Assembly: GCF_002201535.1 (NCBI RefSeq)
Contig: NZ_NIWW01000002.1
Coordinates: 434,001-498,000, forward strand
Direction: 5' to 3'
DNA: 64,000 nucleotides
Origin: Lacimicrobium sp. SS2-24
GTDB lineage: Bacteria; Pseudomonadota; Gammaproteobacteria; Enterobacterales; Alteromonadaceae
Position 1 is the stretch's first letter, and each line of letters starts with the position of its first letter. Positions 46,086 through 56,548 of this stretch are shown in pieces. The notes beneath the pieces are model-generated. The model did not search any database. It saw only the letters and a program-made list of their open reading frames with translations, and had not been told where the DNA came from. The position numbers were made by a program, and so were the translations under genes.

Positions 46086-49000
46086 TTAGCTCTCAGTTTG
46101 TGGTTCCCCGCTAATCTGAGGTGCAGATTTTTTGCGGCTCAACTTGCCTTTCACCCAGCTAAATGGCCGGCGCAGGTCGCCCAGAATCAGGTACAGACAA
46201 GGCACCAGAATCAGCGTCACCAGGGTGGCATACAGCACCGCAAAGCCCAGCGCTACCGCCATCGGAATGACAAACCTGGCCTGCAGGCTGGTTTCGAACA
46301 TGATAGGCAGCACACCTACAAAGGTGGTGATGGAGGTCAGCGTAATAGCGCGAAAACGGGCACAACCGGCCTCAACCACGGCATCTTTGATGCGAATCCC
46401 TTCTTCGCGACGCTGGTTGATGTAGTCGGTCATCACCAGACTATCGTTAATCACCACCCCTGCTGCGGCAATCAGACCAAAGGTGGACATCATGCTCATA
46501 TCCAGGCCAAAGAAGAAATGCCCCCATATTGCTCCGGTCAGGCTGAAAGGGATCACCGACATAATAATAATCGGCTGACCATAGCTCTTCAGTGGCACCG
46601 CCAACAGGATATACACGATGATCATCCCGGCAATAAAGAACAGCATTTGTTCGTTTTGCTGGGCCTGCTGCTCGGCAATGTCACCACCTAACTCGGTCAT
46701 GACGGAAGGGAACTCAGACTTGAGGTTAGGCAACAGGGTTTTGCGGATATTCTTCACCGCTTCACCTGGTTCCACTTTATCCTGGTCGATGGCTCCCCAG
46801 ACATACACACTGCGATAGCCACCTTCACGGCGAATATAGCTGATACCCGGTTGTTCGCTTAAGGTCACCACGTCACCGAGCATCACTTCCTGTCCGTCAG
46901 GTGTAGTGATAATGGCATGTTTGAGTTCAGCAAAGCGCTCGCGTGTCAGGCGCGGATAACGCACCATCACCCTAACTTCTTCGGTACCCCTAATAACCCG
47001 CTGGGCTTCGGTGCCAAAGAAACTGGCGCCCACCTGGTTGGCAATAGAACTGAGATTCAGGCCAAGGTCATAGGCCACAGGTAACAATTCAAGTTGCACT
47101 TCCTTGCTGGCCGGGTCGATGGTGGAACTGACATCAAACAAGCCTTCCTGCTCCTGCAGCATGGCGATAAAGCGCCGTCCCGCTTCGTTCAGGGTTTTCA
47201 GATCAGAGCCAAATAACAGGTAACCGAAATCCCCATTGTTGCCGCCGCCATTTACGTCATCCTGGATATTAAAGGACTTCATACCCGGAATTTCGGGTAT
47301 TTTCTCACGCCAGCGGCGGGAGAGTTCGAAGGTATTGTAAGGGCGTTTTTCCTCATCAATCAGGGGGACCACCAGTCTGGCCTCGGTGCGACCCTGATTA
47401 AAGGCGAGCATGTCCCGCACCATGCCCACACCGTATTCTGCTTTGGTCTCTTCTTCCACATCCAGAATGGCCTGTTCAATGGTCATCAGGGCATCGATGG
47501 TGGTCTGGTCAGAGACCGTCTCATTCATTTCAATACGGATGCTGGGAAAGTCATGGGGGACTTTCGGGGTTGGCACCATACGCACATAGTTGGCGGAAAT
47601 CAGGCCGAAACTGATCATCAGAATCGCGATAAAAGCACTGAATACCAGCCAGCGCACCTCAGTACAACGGCGCACAAAGTTTTTGTAGGGCCCGTTTACA
47701 AAGCTGAAAAAGCGTTTGTTAAATCGGGCACGCCAGCTGCTTTCTTTTACCGGACTGAAGTTAGTGTGGGCGATGTGAGCTGGCAGGATCAGTTTGGATT
47801 CAATCAGACTGAAGACCAGACAGGCGATCACCACCATGGCAATAATGTAAAAGAAGGTGCCTTCCGGGCCTGAGCTGAAGGTAAAGGGTGCGAACACCGC
47901 TATGGTGGTGAGGACCCCAAAGGTGGCCGGTGTCGCCACCCGTTTGGCACCGCGCACGGCGTTTTCGACGCCCCCCCCGTTTTTCTCAATTTCGGTATAG
48001 GCACTCTCGCCGATGACAATGGCGTCATCCACCACAATCCCCAGCACCATAATAAAGGCAAAGAGCGAGAGGATATTAATGCTGATACCGAAAATCGGCA
48101 TCATCATCACCGCTCCCAGGAAACACACCGGTAATCCCAGCATAACCCAGAAAGCCAACCGGAAACGCAGGAAGATGGTCAACATCAACGCCACCAGAAT
48201 GGAGCCCTGAAACAGGTTTTTCAGCATCATGTCCAGACGGGCGTTGAGATAGTAGGTCATGTCAACCAGCACCTTCATTTCAACACCCGGTGGCAGGGTT
48301 TTATTGCGATGGTCAATAAAACTGTGCACCGACTGCGCCACCGGAATCATATTCTGATCCTTAGTGGCCTGTATTGCCATAAAGATGGCATTGGTGCCGG
48401 AATACTTAAAGTAGCGCTCACCTTCGACAAAACCGTCTTCGATGGTCGCCACATCCTGCAGCAATACACGGGCCCCGCTGGGTCCGATTTTAATCGGGAT
48501 CTGGCGGAACTCTTCACCGTTATAGTATTGATTTTCCACCCTGACGGAGATAATGCCTGAATCGGTGCGCAACTGCCCCGCCGACATATTTGCAGAGTAA
48601 CGGCGGATTGCCTGAGACACATCACTCAGCGTCAGGTTGTATTTGCGCAACATTTCCGGTTTGATTTCGATGGCAATCTCATCATCCGGGGCATCCACAT
48701 TCACCAGAGAGATGTTGCCCAGTTGCAATAGCTCTCTTTCCATTTGCCGCGCCAGCGCTTTCAGGTCGGTCAGCGGTAAATCCCCTACCACCGCCATTTC
48801 GATCACGCTCTGACGAAATTCAGCCTGGGATATGGTGACCGGCTCCATGTCGGCCGGAAAGGTAGCAATGCCATCGACTCGGGCTTTGACTTTATCCATG
48901 ACCTCGGGCAGGTCGGCATCGGTCTTGATCTCCAGCGAGATTCTGCCAGCATTCCTGAAGGCTCTGGAAACGGTTTTCTTGATTTCGGTGACGTCTTTGA

Positions 49001-49235
49001 GGGATTCTTCAATCTTGATCAGAATCCCTTCTTCGATTTCCTGGGGGGAGGCACCGCGATAGGTGGCGTTGATGTTAATGTAGTTAATTTCAACATTCGG
49101 AAACATCTGTCGCTGAATGGTGAAGTAGCTGACAATCCCCATGATGATGATGAAAATCATCAATAAGTTTGCTGCCACCGGGTTATTGGCAAAAAACGCA
49201 ATCAGACCCGTTTGTTTAGGTTCCTGAGTAGTCAT
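46086..49235 (-). CDS. RND-family efflux permease (HAE1/AcrB-like)
   Basis: A 1049-residue inner-membrane pump. The N-terminal FFANNPVAANLLMIFIIIMGIVSYFTI, RGASPQEIEEGILIKIEESLKDV in the porter domain, the helix-4 proton-relay region VLGIVVDDAIVIGESAYTEIE (two Asp) and a C-terminal repeat half (GVVINDSLVMTDYINQRREEG) show the tandem RND layout. It should export drugs, lipids or solvents by proton antiport. AAGGAG precedes the ATG. It is 9 bp after the adaptor gene in one operon; an outer-membrane channel is not in the window. Confidence 0.95.
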   Translation of the reverse strand: MTTQEPKQTGLIAFFANNPVAANLLMIFIIIMGIVSYFTIQRQMFPNVEINYININATYRGASPQEIEEGILIKIEESLKDVTEIKKTVSRAFRNAGRISLEIKTDADLPEVMDKVKARVDGIATFPADMEPVTISQAEFRQSVIEMAVVGDLPLTDLKALARQMERELLQLGNISLVNVDAPDDEIAIEIKPEMLRKYNLTLSDVSQAIRRYSANMSAGQLRTDSGIISVRVENQYYNGEEFRQIPIKIGPSGARVLLQDVATIEDGFVEGERYFKYSGTNAIFMAIQATKDQNMIPVAQSVHSFIDHRNKTLPPGVEMKVLVDMTYYLNARLDMMLKNLFQGSILVALMLTIFLRFRLAFWVMLGLPVCFLGAVMMMPIFGISINILSLFAFIMVLGIVVDDAIVIGESAYTEIEKNGGGVENAVRGAKRVATPATFGVLTTIAVFAPFTFSSGPEGTFFYIIAMVVIACLVFSLIESKLILPAHIAHTNFSPVKESSWRARFNKRFFSFVNGPYKNFVRRCTEVRWLVFSAFIAILMISFGLISANYVRMVPTPKVPHDFPSIRIEMNETVSDQTTIDALMTIEQAILDVEEETKAEYGVGMVRDMLAFNQGRTEARLVVPLIDEEKRPYNTFELSRRWREKIPEIPGMKSFNIQDDVNGGGNNGDFGYLLFGSDLKTLNEAGRRFIAMLQEQEGLFDVSSTIDPASKEVQLELLPVAYDLGLNLSSIANQVGASFFGTEAQRVIRGTEEVRVMVRYPRLTRERFAELKHAIITTPDGQEVMLGDVVTLSEQPGISYIRREGGYRSVYVWGAIDQDKVEPGEAVKNIRKTLLPNLKSEFPSVMTELGGDIAEQQAQQNEQMLFFIAGMIIVYILLAVPLKSYGQPIIIMSVIPFSLTGAIWGHFFFGLDMSMMSTFGLIAAAGVVINDSLVMTDYINQRREEGIRIKDAVVEAGCARFRAITLTSITTFVGVLPIMFETSLQARFVIPMAVALGFAVLYATLVTLILVPCLYLILGDLRRPFSWVKGKLSRKKSAPQISGEPQTES

Positions 49236-49244
49236 GAATGCTCC

Positions 49245-50420
49245 TTATTCGGTCTCAGCGTTTTGCGCGACCAACTTTGGGTCATCTTTTGCTACCTTCA
49301 CTTTCATGCCTTTTTGTGGGTACTCCGGCACAGTGGTAATCACTTTGTCACCTTCAGAAAGCCCGTCATTAATCAGGAAATACTTACCTTCTTCCCTGAG
49401 CACATCCACTTTGACCGGCTGTAGCTGCATATCTTTATCCACCAACCATACCGTGCGGTTGGTAACCAGATCCTGGGGCAGACGGTACACTTGCTGTAAT
49501 GTCTGGCCTGCCATGCTCACTTCCACATAGCTACCAAATTTAAATACCGGTGCCTGGTTGCGCAGGCTGTAGGGGTCCTCAATCCGGGCCACAACCTGGC
49601 TCATGCGCGTGCTTTTCTCAACCATGCCCAAATCACGGTCTATGGTGCCCTGACGGGAATAACTGTTGATACCGCGACTGGTAATAGTAACAGGGGTACC
49701 GGCCAGAGGCGTTGGCAGGAAGCGGCTGTCAAAACCGGCGATAGGCAGGGTAACTTCAGCGGTTTCGATGTTGTAAATTTCACCTACCTGCGTGCCCTGG
49801 CTGACAAATTGACCCAAGCCGATCGTGCGGCTTACAACGAGCGCATCATAAGGGGCCTTAACGTCGCAATAGCTTAAGTCCCGTTTTGCCAGCTTCAATT
49901 TGGCCTCAGCAGATTTGACGGCAGCCTGGGCGCTCATTAACTGAGGCTTGCGCAGATACAAGTCCGTTACCTGACTGGCCTCCATGGATTTGGCCTCTTC
50001 TGCAGCCACCCGAGCTCTGGCCTGCTCTTCGATCAACAGCGACTGAGCCTGATTTAACTCAGCCTCTGCCTGTAACACTGCCGCTTCGTAGCGCTGTTTA
50101 TCGATGCTGAACAAGGTTGTGCCGCGAGGAATGACGCCCCCGGCAACAAAGTTAGGATGCCAGCTCATCACCTCACCAGAGACTTGCGCCGACAGCTTTG
50201 TCATTTCAAGAGGACGCACCTCACCGAAACTGGTGATCATCACCTGATAATCTTCCGCATTAGCTTCATCAACACTGACCGTGGGCCGCGTATCCACTTC
50301 CTCTTTGTCTTCTTTTTGCTGCGCAGTGGCATTGATCAGCGACATCCCTGCTACGCCTAAACCCAGCACCAAGACCGGTAGTGCTATTTTTATCCATAAT
50401 TTGTTCATAATTGCTTGCAT
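49245..50420 (-). CDS. RND efflux periplasmic adaptor (membrane fusion protein)
   Basis: A protein of about 391 residues: N-terminal anchor helix (IKIALPVLVLGLGVAGMSL), a barrel/lipoyl half (SFGEVRPLEMTKLSAQVSGEVMSWHP), a coiled-coil hairpin (EAELNQAQSLLIEEQARARVAAEE and back), the second lipoyl half (DLSYCDVKAPYDALVVSRTIGLGQFV) and a beta-barrel. It links the RND pump to an outer-membrane channel. Two starts are possible, 50420 and 50408, and neither has a strong ribosome-binding site. Confidence 0.92.
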   Translation of the reverse strand: MQAIMNKLWIKIALPVLVLGLGVAGMSLINATAQQKEDKEEVDTRPTVSVDEANAEDYQVMITSFGEVRPLEMTKLSAQVSGEVMSWHPNFVAGGVIPRGTTLFSIDKQRYEAAVLQAEAELNQAQSLLIEEQARARVAAEEAKSMEASQVTDLYLRKPQLMSAQAAVKSAEAKLKLAKRDLSYCDVKAPYDALVVSRTIGLGQFVSQGTQVGEIYNIETAEVTLPIAGFDSRFLPTPLAGTPVTITSRGINSYSRQGTIDRDLGMVEKSTRMSQVVARIEDPYSLRNQAPVFKFGSYVEVSMAGQTLQQVYRLPQDLVTNRTVWLVDKDMQLQPVKVDVLREEGKYFLINDGLSEGDKVITTVPEYPQKGMKVKVAKDDPKLVAQNAETE

Positions 50421-50707
50421 CTTAAGTGTTTAAATTGCAGTGCCTTATCATACCTAACCCGGGCGGATAAAGCGTTACAGATTTGTAAATATGTGTGAGC
50501 GGATAAATAGCCAGTTTAGTCGCAAAAGGTTCAGCCGTCTGCCCAGCAAAGCTGTTGAATAAAAAGGCTTTCGACACTTTATCGCCTGTCAGGAAAGGCT
50601 ATGGCAAAAGGTGGACAGCAGAAAATCGGAAATGAGACTGGCGTCAAAAAGAGGTTCAGATCAGCAATACCCCTGTCCGGGCAGATTCAGGGGCATTGCA
50701 AAATGTT

Positions 50708-51376
50708 TCAGCCCAGGCGTTTTTGCAGCCACTGGGAAATATCCTGTATTTCTTCCATACACACATTGTGTTGCATCGGGTACTCCCGCCACTGGGCCGG
50801 ATAACCCAGCGCCTGCAGCTTTTCGCAGGCACTCTTACCCAATGCACAGGGAATGACCTCATCATATAGACCATGGGCAATTAACATTTCCGTATGCTGG
50901 TTGGCGCTGTGACGCTGCGATTCCAGTAATTCGGGCTGGCTGAGGTAGGTGGACAAGGCCAGAATGCCTCCCAGTTTCTGTTCAAAACGCAAACCCAGCT
51001 GATAGGCAATGACGCCTCCCTGAGAAAAGCCCGCCAGAATAATACGCTCTGCTGGCATGCCTTTTTCGATTTCTTCTTCAATCAGTGTTTTAACCAGCGC
51101 CGCAGAGGCTTCCACCCCTTCACTGTCTGCGCGGTTCTCAAAGTCCAGTGATTTAATGTCGTACCAGGCGCGCATCTGCATGCCATTATTGATGGTCACC
51201 GGTCTCACCGGTGCATGGGGAAACACGAAGCGCACCGACAGGTTTTGCGGCAGCTTAAGTTCCGGCACAATGGGCGCAAAGCCATTACCCGAATCACCCA
51301 ACCCGTGCAGCCACACAACCAGGGCGTCAGGCTTATTACCGTGAAGTACTTCCACAAAGGGTAACGCTGAATTCAT
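50708..51376 (-). CDS. Carboxylesterase/phospholipase-family alpha/beta hydrolase
   Basis: A 222-residue cytosolic serine hydrolase. The oxyanion segment is VVWLHGLGDSGNGFAPIVPEL, the nucleophile Ser is in ILAGFSQGGVIAYQLG, the Asp is in HGLYDEVIP and the His in YPMQHNVCMEEI. This matches bacterial carboxylesterase II / YpfH-like and acyl-protein thioesterase-like enzymes. The physiological ester is unknown. It stands alone, divergent from gmk. Confidence 0.9.
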   Translation of the reverse strand: MNSALPFVEVLHGNKPDALVVWLHGLGDSGNGFAPIVPELKLPQNLSVRFVFPHAPVRPVTINNGMQMRAWYDIKSLDFENRADSEGVEASAALVKTLIEEEIEKGMPAERIILAGFSQGGVIAYQLGLRFEQKLGGILALSTYLSQPELLESQRHSANQHTEMLIAHGLYDEVIPCALGKSACEKLQALGYPAQWREYPMQHNVCMEEIQDISQWLQKRLG

Positions 51377-51504
51377 TCACTATCCTCTTCGTTCTTAATT
51401 ATCGTTTTAGGCGTTATGTCTACTGTAAAGGCTTTGCCGTGGTTCTCCAATAGGCGGCTTCTTGTTACTATGGCCTTTTTGTAGTCCGACGAGTTTATTG
51501 CACT

Positions 51505-52125
51505 ATGGCCATTGGCAACCTGTTCATTCTTGCTGCCCCCTCGGGAGCAGGCAAATCCAGTCTTATCAAAGCACTGTTAGAGCGTTATCGCGATGGCTCT
51601 ATGCAGGTTTCCGTTTCCCATACTACCCGCAGTCCCCGGCCAGGTGAACAGCCTGGTGTGCATTATCATTTCGTTGATGAGTCTACCTTTAAACAAATGA
51701 TCGTCGATGAAGCCTTTTTTGAGTGGGCCGAGGTGTTTGGCAGATACTATGGCACGTCCAAGCAGGCCATTGCGGATACACTGGAGCAGGGCAAAGATGT
51801 GTTTCTGGATATAGACTGGCAAGGGGCCCGGCAAGTCAAGGCGCTGATGCCTGATACGGCCACTATTTTTATTGCCCCCCCTTCCAGAGACGAACTGTTG
51901 CGCCGTTTACGCCACCGCAACACCGATTCTGAGGAGGTTATTGCTGAGCGCATGGCGAAAGCCACGGCGGAAATTTCCCACTATAAAGAATTTGATTATG
52001 TTGTGGTCAACGATGATTTCGACCAGGCCCTCAAAGAAGTAGAAGCCATCGTCTTATCAAAACGTCTGACGCAGACGAAACAGGCATCCCGGCATCAGGA
52101 TCTGTTTAACGAATTGCTGAAATAA
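51505..52125 (+). CDS. gmk: Guanylate kinase
   Basis: A 206-residue kinase converting GMP to GDP. The P-loop is [12 protein letters not shown], the GMP-binding [20 protein letters not shown] and the lid region [10 protein letters not shown] are complete, and the length is usual. It begins the conserved gmk-rpoZ-spoT block. Confidence 0.97.
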   Translation: MAIGNLFILAAPSGAGKSSLIKALLERYRDGSMQVSVSHTTRSPRPGEQPGVHYHFVDESTFKQMIVDEAFFEWAEVFGRYYGTSKQAIADTLEQGKDVFLDIDWQGARQVKALMPDTATIFIAPPSRDELLRRLRHRNTDSEEVIAERMAKATAEISHYKEFDYVVVNDDFDQALKEVEAIVLSKRLTQTKQASRHQDLFNELLK

Positions 52126-52204
52126 TCTGTAGGGGGATGATTCCCTTTACCGTGGAAAAACTGTACACTATGCGGCCTTTTCCATATCGCTCACGGAGTT
52201 TCAG

Positions 52205-52480
52205 ATGGCCCGCGTAACAGTTGAAGATGCAGTAGATAAGATTGGTAACCGTTTTGACCTGGTACTGGTTGCCGCTCGCCGTGCCCGCCAGCTAGCCATT
52301 GAAGGGCGTGATCCCAAGGTTGAATGGGAAAATGACAAAGCCACCGTCGTGGCGCTGCGTGAAATTGAAAGAGGCCTGGTGACGGCTGCCAGCATGGACG
52401 CAGATGAAATGCGTACTCAGCAGGAACAGGAGCAGGAAGAATTTTCTTCTGTGGCTAACATCCTCTCCGGCCAGGAATAA
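52205..52480 (+). CDS. rpoZ: RNA polymerase omega subunit
   Basis: A 91-residue protein beginning [20 protein letters not shown] with [20 protein letters not shown], the omega signature. Omega stabilises the beta-prime subunit and helps ppGpp bind RNA polymerase. Its place between gmk and spoT is the standard gammaproteobacterial order. CACGGAG before the ATG sets the start. Confidence 0.97.
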   Translation: MARVTVEDAVDKIGNRFDLVLVAARRARQLAIEGRDPKVEWENDKATVVALREIERGLVTAASMDADEMRTQQEQEQEEFSSVANILSGQE

Positions 52481-52493
52481 TCTCTGTCACAGC

Positions 52494-52521
52494 GGACCGG
52501 TGCTCACCGGTCCCTTGTTTT
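52494..52521 (+). terminator. Hairpin after rpoZ (terminator or attenuator)
   Basis: GGACCGGTG-CT-CACCGGTCC is a perfect 9-bp stem followed by CTTGTTTT, 14 bp after rpoZ. It could uncouple rpoZ from spoT. Confidence 0.7.
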
Positions 52522-52607
52522 GCACTAAACCCGGCCGCAGCTATTTCTATTCACGCCATTTCTTCGTATTCTAACCCCCTGATGACGTCATTTAAGCAAA
52601 GTCCAAC

Positions 52608-54731
52608 GTGTATCTGTTTGAAGGCCTGAAACAAAAAGTCAGCGATTATCTGCCACCACAACAGGTTGCAGATATTCAGCGTGCTTTTGTGTTGGCCCGT
52701 GATGCCCATGACGGCCAGATGCGCTCCAGTGGGGACCCCTATATCACGCACCCGGTGGCAGTGGCCGGTATTCTTGCCGATATGCACCTGGATTACGAGA
52801 CGCTGATGTCGGCGTTGCTGCATGACACCATAGAAGACACGCCGGTTTCCAAAGAACAATTGATCGATGCATTCGGCCAGTCAGTGGCCGATCTGGTTGA
52901 AGGTGTCAGCAAGCTCGACAAGATCCAGTTTCGCAGTAAAAAAGAAGCCCAGGCTGAAAACTTCCGCAAGATGATGATGGCCATGACTCAGGATATTCGC
53001 GTGATTCTGGTCAAACTTGCCGATCGCACCCATAACATGCGCACGCTGGGTGCATTGCGTCCTGATAAACGCCGCCGTATTGCCCGTGAAACCTTGGAAA
53101 TTTATGCCCCCATTGCCCATCGTCTGGGGATTCACGACATTAAAAACGAACTCGAAGATCTGGGTTTTCAGGCGATGTACCCCATGCGTTACCGGGCGCT
53201 GGGCAGTGCGGTACGTCAGGCGCGGGGCAATCGCAAAGAGATCATCGAGAACACCCGTCAGGAAATTGAACTACGCCTGAACGAATGTGCCATTGATGCC
53301 CAGGTGCTGGGGCGCGAGAAACACCTCTATTCCATCTATCGCAAGATGAAGAACAAAGAGCTGATGTTCAATGAGGTTATGGACATTTATGCATTCAGGC
53401 TGATTGTGGATGGCGTAGACAGTTGCTACCGCGCGCTGGGTGCCATGCATGGCCTGTACAAACCCATAGAGGGGCGTTTTAAAGACTATATTGCTATTCC
53501 GCGTACCAACGGCTATCAGTCACTCCACACCTCGCTGGTGGGCCCACACGGTATTCCGGTGGAAATTCAGATCCGCACCATGGAAATGGAGCAGATGGCC
53601 GATAAGGGTGTCGCCGCTCACTGGATGTATAAAGAGCAGAATGAAACCCGCGGTACAACCGCGCAGGTCAGAGCCCGTAAGTGGATGCAATCCCTGCTGG
53701 AATTGCAGCACAGTGCCAGTTCATCGGTGGAGTTTATTGAGAACGTTAAGACCGATCTGTTTCCTGAAGAAATTTATGTGTTTACACCAGATGGTCGCAT
53801 CATCGAACTGCCCATGGGGGCCACCGCAGTGGATTTTGCCTACGCGGTGCACTCTGACATCGGTAATTCCTGCGTTGGCGTACGCGTCGACCGGCGCAAT
53901 TATTCCCTTAACCGGCCGCTGGAAAATGGCCAGTCGGTGGAGATTATCACCTCTCCCAGAGCCAAACCCAATGCCAGCTGGCTGAACTTTGTGGTCAGTG
54001 CCAAGGCCCGCTCCTATATTCGCCAGTACCTGAAAAAACAGCGCTCGGAAGAAGCGATCAATATGGGTAACAGGCTACTGCGTCATGCCCTGGGCACCAC
54101 TAAGCTCGAGGACATTGCCGAGGCCGATATCGACAGGGTGGTCAAGGAAACCAAACACGAAAACTTCTCTGCATTGCTTGCTGACATTGGTCTGGGTAAC
54201 GAACTCAGCGCCATTGTGGCTCGCCGGTTGTTGGGGAATCAGGAGCCCAAGATCATTGACGACAGCAGCGCCCGTGTCGCCATTAAGGGCACGGAGGGCT
54301 TATTGGTCAGCTATGGTCGCTGTTGCCATCCTATCCCCGGAGATACTATTATCGCCATTCTCAGTCCGGGTAAAGGCATGGTGATTCACCAGAATGGATG
54401 TCGTAATATCCGTAAGCTGGCAAAGGAAGAGCCCCACCGGGTCCTGCCCATGAATTGGGAAAGCCATGTTCAGGGTGAGTTTAAGGCTTCGGTGAGGGTG
54501 GAACTGATTAACCATCAGGGCACACTGGCGAAGCTGACCAATGCTATTGCCACAGCAGATTCTGATATCATCAGCCTGCAGACCGAAGAAAAAGAGAGCA
54601 ATATTTATTACATTGATTTGGAACTTACGACTACCAATCGCGTACATTTAGCCGGCGTGATGCGCAAGATACGCGCGATGGCGGAGGTACAGAAAGTTTC
54701 TCGTCACAGCCAATCGAAACAAAATTCCTGA
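52608..54731 (+). CDS. spoT: Bifunctional (p)ppGpp synthetase/hydrolase SpoT
   Basis: A 707-residue stringent-response enzyme. The N-terminal HD hydrolase domain has [15 protein letters not shown] and LLHDTIEDT. The RelA/SpoT synthetase domain has [38 protein letters not shown] and [15 protein letters not shown] domain ([25 protein letters not shown]), a CC/zinc-finger region ([10 protein letters not shown]) and a C-terminal ACT domain follow. The GTG start gives MYLFEGLKQ, the same beginning as E. coli SpoT. The intact HD motif suggests working hydrolysis. Confidence 0.97.
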   Translation: MYLFEGLKQKVSDYLPPQQVADIQRAFVLARDAHDGQMRSSGDPYITHPVAVAGILADMHLDYETLMSALLHDTIEDTPVSKEQLIDAFGQSVADLVEGVSKLDKIQFRSKKEAQAENFRKMMMAMTQDIRVILVKLADRTHNMRTLGALRPDKRRRIARETLEIYAPIAHRLGIHDIKNELEDLGFQAMYPMRYRALGSAVRQARGNRKEIIENTRQEIELRLNECAIDAQVLGREKHLYSIYRKMKNKELMFNEVMDIYAFRLIVDGVDSCYRALGAMHGLYKPIEGRFKDYIAIPRTNGYQSLHTSLVGPHGIPVEIQIRTMEMEQMADKGVAAHWMYKEQNETRGTTAQVRARKWMQSLLELQHSASSSVEFIENVKTDLFPEEIYVFTPDGRIIELPMGATAVDFAYAVHSDIGNSCVGVRVDRRNYSLNRPLENGQSVEIITSPRAKPNASWLNFVVSAKARSYIRQYLKKQRSEEAINMGNRLLRHALGTTKLEDIAEADIDRVVKETKHENFSALLADIGLGNELSAIVARRLLGNQEPKIIDDSSARVAIKGTEGLLVSYGRCCHPIPGDTIIAILSPGKGMVIHQNGCRNIRKLAKEEPHRVLPMNWESHVQGEFKASVRVELINHQGTLAKLTNAIATADSDIISLQTEEKESNIYYIDLELTTTNRVHLAGVMRKIRAMAEVQKVSRHSQSKQNS

Positions 54732-54742
54732 GGAAAAGTGTT

Positions 54743-55129
54743 ATGTCTAAGTCCGTTATTCATACTGACAGGGCCCCTGCCGCTATTGGTCCCTACAGCC
54801 AGGCTGTTAAATCCGGCACCACGGTTTACTTGTCCGGTCAGATCCCGCTGGTACCAGAGAGCATGGAAATGGTCTCAGAGGATTTCAACGAGCAGGCTCG
54901 GCAGGTGTTTGAGAACGTTAAAGCCGTATGTGAAGCCGCTGGCGGCAGCCCCAACGATTTGACCAAAGTGAACATTTTCCTTACCGATTTAGGTAATTTC
55001 GCAGCGGTTAACGACATGATGAAGCAATATTTCAAACAGCCCTATCCGGCTCGTGCCGCGATCGGTGTGAAAGAACTGCCCAAAGGTGCGCAGATAGAAA
55101 TCGACGGCATCATGGAGCTGCCTGAGTAA
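54743..55129 (+). CDS. ridA: RidA-family enamine/imine deaminase
   Basis: A 128-residue RidA/YjgF protein that hydrolyses reactive enamine and imine intermediates from PLP enzymes. The N-terminal [28 protein letters not shown] and the C-terminal [23 protein letters not shown], with its Arg substrate residue, are conserved. It is placed between spoT and trmH, 11 bp after spoT. Confidence 0.94.
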   Translation: MSKSVIHTDRAPAAIGPYSQAVKSGTTVYLSGQIPLVPESMEMVSEDFNEQARQVFENVKAVCEAAGGSPNDLTKVNIFLTDLGNFAAVNDMMKQYFKQPYPARAAIGVKELPKGAQIEIDGIMELPE

Positions 55130-55139
55130 TCGCGAGCCC

Positions 55140-55841
55140 ATGACACCTGAACGCTACCACCGGATCCGACAGATGCTGGCACTGCGCCAGCCGGATTTGG
55201 CGGTGTGTCTGGAAAAAGTGCATAAGCCTCATAATGTTGCGGCAATGATGCGCAACTGTGATGCGGTGGGTGCTCATCACCTTCATGTGATCTGGAATAC
55301 CCGGCATGAGATCCGTAGCGGCACCTCAGTGGGCAGCCAGAACTGGCTAAAGCTGCACACGCATCACACTACCCAGAGCGCCATCGACACCTTTAAGCGT
55401 CAGAAAATGCAAATTCTGGTAACTCATTTGTCCGACAGTGCCGTCGACTTTCGCCAGATTGATTATTGTCGCCCGACTGCAATTCTCTTCGGACAGGAAA
55501 AGTACGGGGCTACTGAAGAGGCCCGTCAGGCCGCCGATCAGCATATCGTGATCCCGATGCAAGGCATGGTGCAATCGCTGAATGTCTCGGTGGCAGGGGC
55601 GTTGATCCTGTATGAAGCCCAGCGCCAGAGACAGCAGGCGGGCTTGTATAAGGTGCCCAGATTAGATGAACAGGAGTGTCAGCGGATCCTTTTTGAGGGC
55701 GGCTATCCGAGACTGAAAACCCTGTGTCGCATTAAAGGGCTCGATTATCCCCAGATTGATGAGCAGGGGCAGATTAGCGCGCCGCAAAGCTGGTGGCAAA
55801 GGATGCGCGAAAATCATGCCAGCAGCATGAAAGTAAATTGA
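55140..55841 (+). CDS. trmH: tRNA (guanosine(18)-2'-O)-methyltransferase
   Basis: A 233-residue SPOUT-class methyltransferase. LEKVHKPHNVAAMMRNCDAVGAHHLHVI contains the catalytic Arg. The knotted S-adenosylmethionine site is made of AILFGQEKYGAT, HIVIPMQGMVQSLNVSVAGALILYEAQRQR. It methylates G18 of tRNA. The position after spoT and before recG follows E. coli gene order. Confidence 0.95.
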   Translation: MTPERYHRIRQMLALRQPDLAVCLEKVHKPHNVAAMMRNCDAVGAHHLHVIWNTRHEIRSGTSVGSQNWLKLHTHHTTQSAIDTFKRQKMQILVTHLSDSAVDFRQIDYCRPTAILFGQEKYGATEEARQAADQHIVIPMQGMVQSLNVSVAGALILYEAQRQRQQAGLYKVPRLDEQECQRILFEGGYPRLKTLCRIKGLDYPQIDEQGQISAPQSWWQRMRENHASSMKVN

Positions 55842-55900
55842 TTCGATTCGGGTCCTCTGGGGCGCAATGTTAACCTTTTAATCTGCAACCGGAGTCCGCT

Positions 55901-56542
55901 ATGCCTATCCGATATACCTTCGCCACTCTTCTCTTTTTGATCTCACTTCTCAGTTTTCCTGCGCAGGCGCTGGACCGCACCCAGGTGGCAGACAGTGCCG
56001 AGCTGGTCACCCCACTGATGAATGGCCAGCGTATTCCCAATGCCAGTGTCAAACGTGCCGATGGCAGTGACGTTAATCTGCGTGAGTTGGTAAGTGAAAA
56101 GCCTGCCGTAATTCTTTTTTACCGCGGTGGCTGGTGTCCCTATTGTAATGCTCAGTTAGCGGATTTTCGCGCTGTAGAGAAGAAGATCACGGATCTTGGC
56201 TACCAGATTCTGACGATTTCCACCGATTCGGTGGCCCGCCTTCAGTCGCAGAAATTCGACACGGATTATAAGGCACAGGTGCTCTCCGACCATGCGTTGC
56301 ATGCCACTCGTGGCTTTGGCATTGGCTTTTTTCTTGATGACAGCAGCGCAAAACGTTATCGCAACGCCATGGGAGAGGTTTTTGCCAGCCTGCCGGGAGA
56401 TGACCGCATTGTGTTACCGGCACCTGCCGTTTATGTCGTTGATCAAAGCGGCCTGATTCAGTTCCAGTATGTGAACCCCGATTACAAGGTACGTGTTGAT
56501 CCAGAGTTGGTGTATCATGCAGCCAAACTGGCCTTAAAATAA
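55901..56542 (+). CDS. Secreted peroxiredoxin-like (AhpC/TSA) protein
   Basis: A 213-residue thioredoxin-fold protein with a signal peptide (MPIRYTFATLLFLISLLSFPAQA), so probably periplasmic. The redox segment is ILFYRGGWCPYCNAQLADF with a CPYC pair, followed by YQILTISTD and a cis-Pro region near VLPAPAVYVVDQSGLIQF. It belongs to the peroxiredoxin-like AhpC/TSA family. The role is thiol-based peroxide or disulphide chemistry, with an unknown partner. It is inserted between trmH and recG. Confidence 0.85.
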   Translation: MPIRYTFATLLFLISLLSFPAQALDRTQVADSAELVTPLMNGQRIPNASVKRADGSDVNLRELVSEKPAVILFYRGGWCPYCNAQLADFRAVEKKITDLGYQILTISTDSVARLQSQKFDTDYKAQVLSDHALHATRGFGIGFFLDDSSAKRYRNAMGEVFASLPGDDRIVLPAPAVYVVDQSGLIQFQYVNPDYKVRVDPELVYHAAKLALK

Positions 56543-56548
56543 TCATGG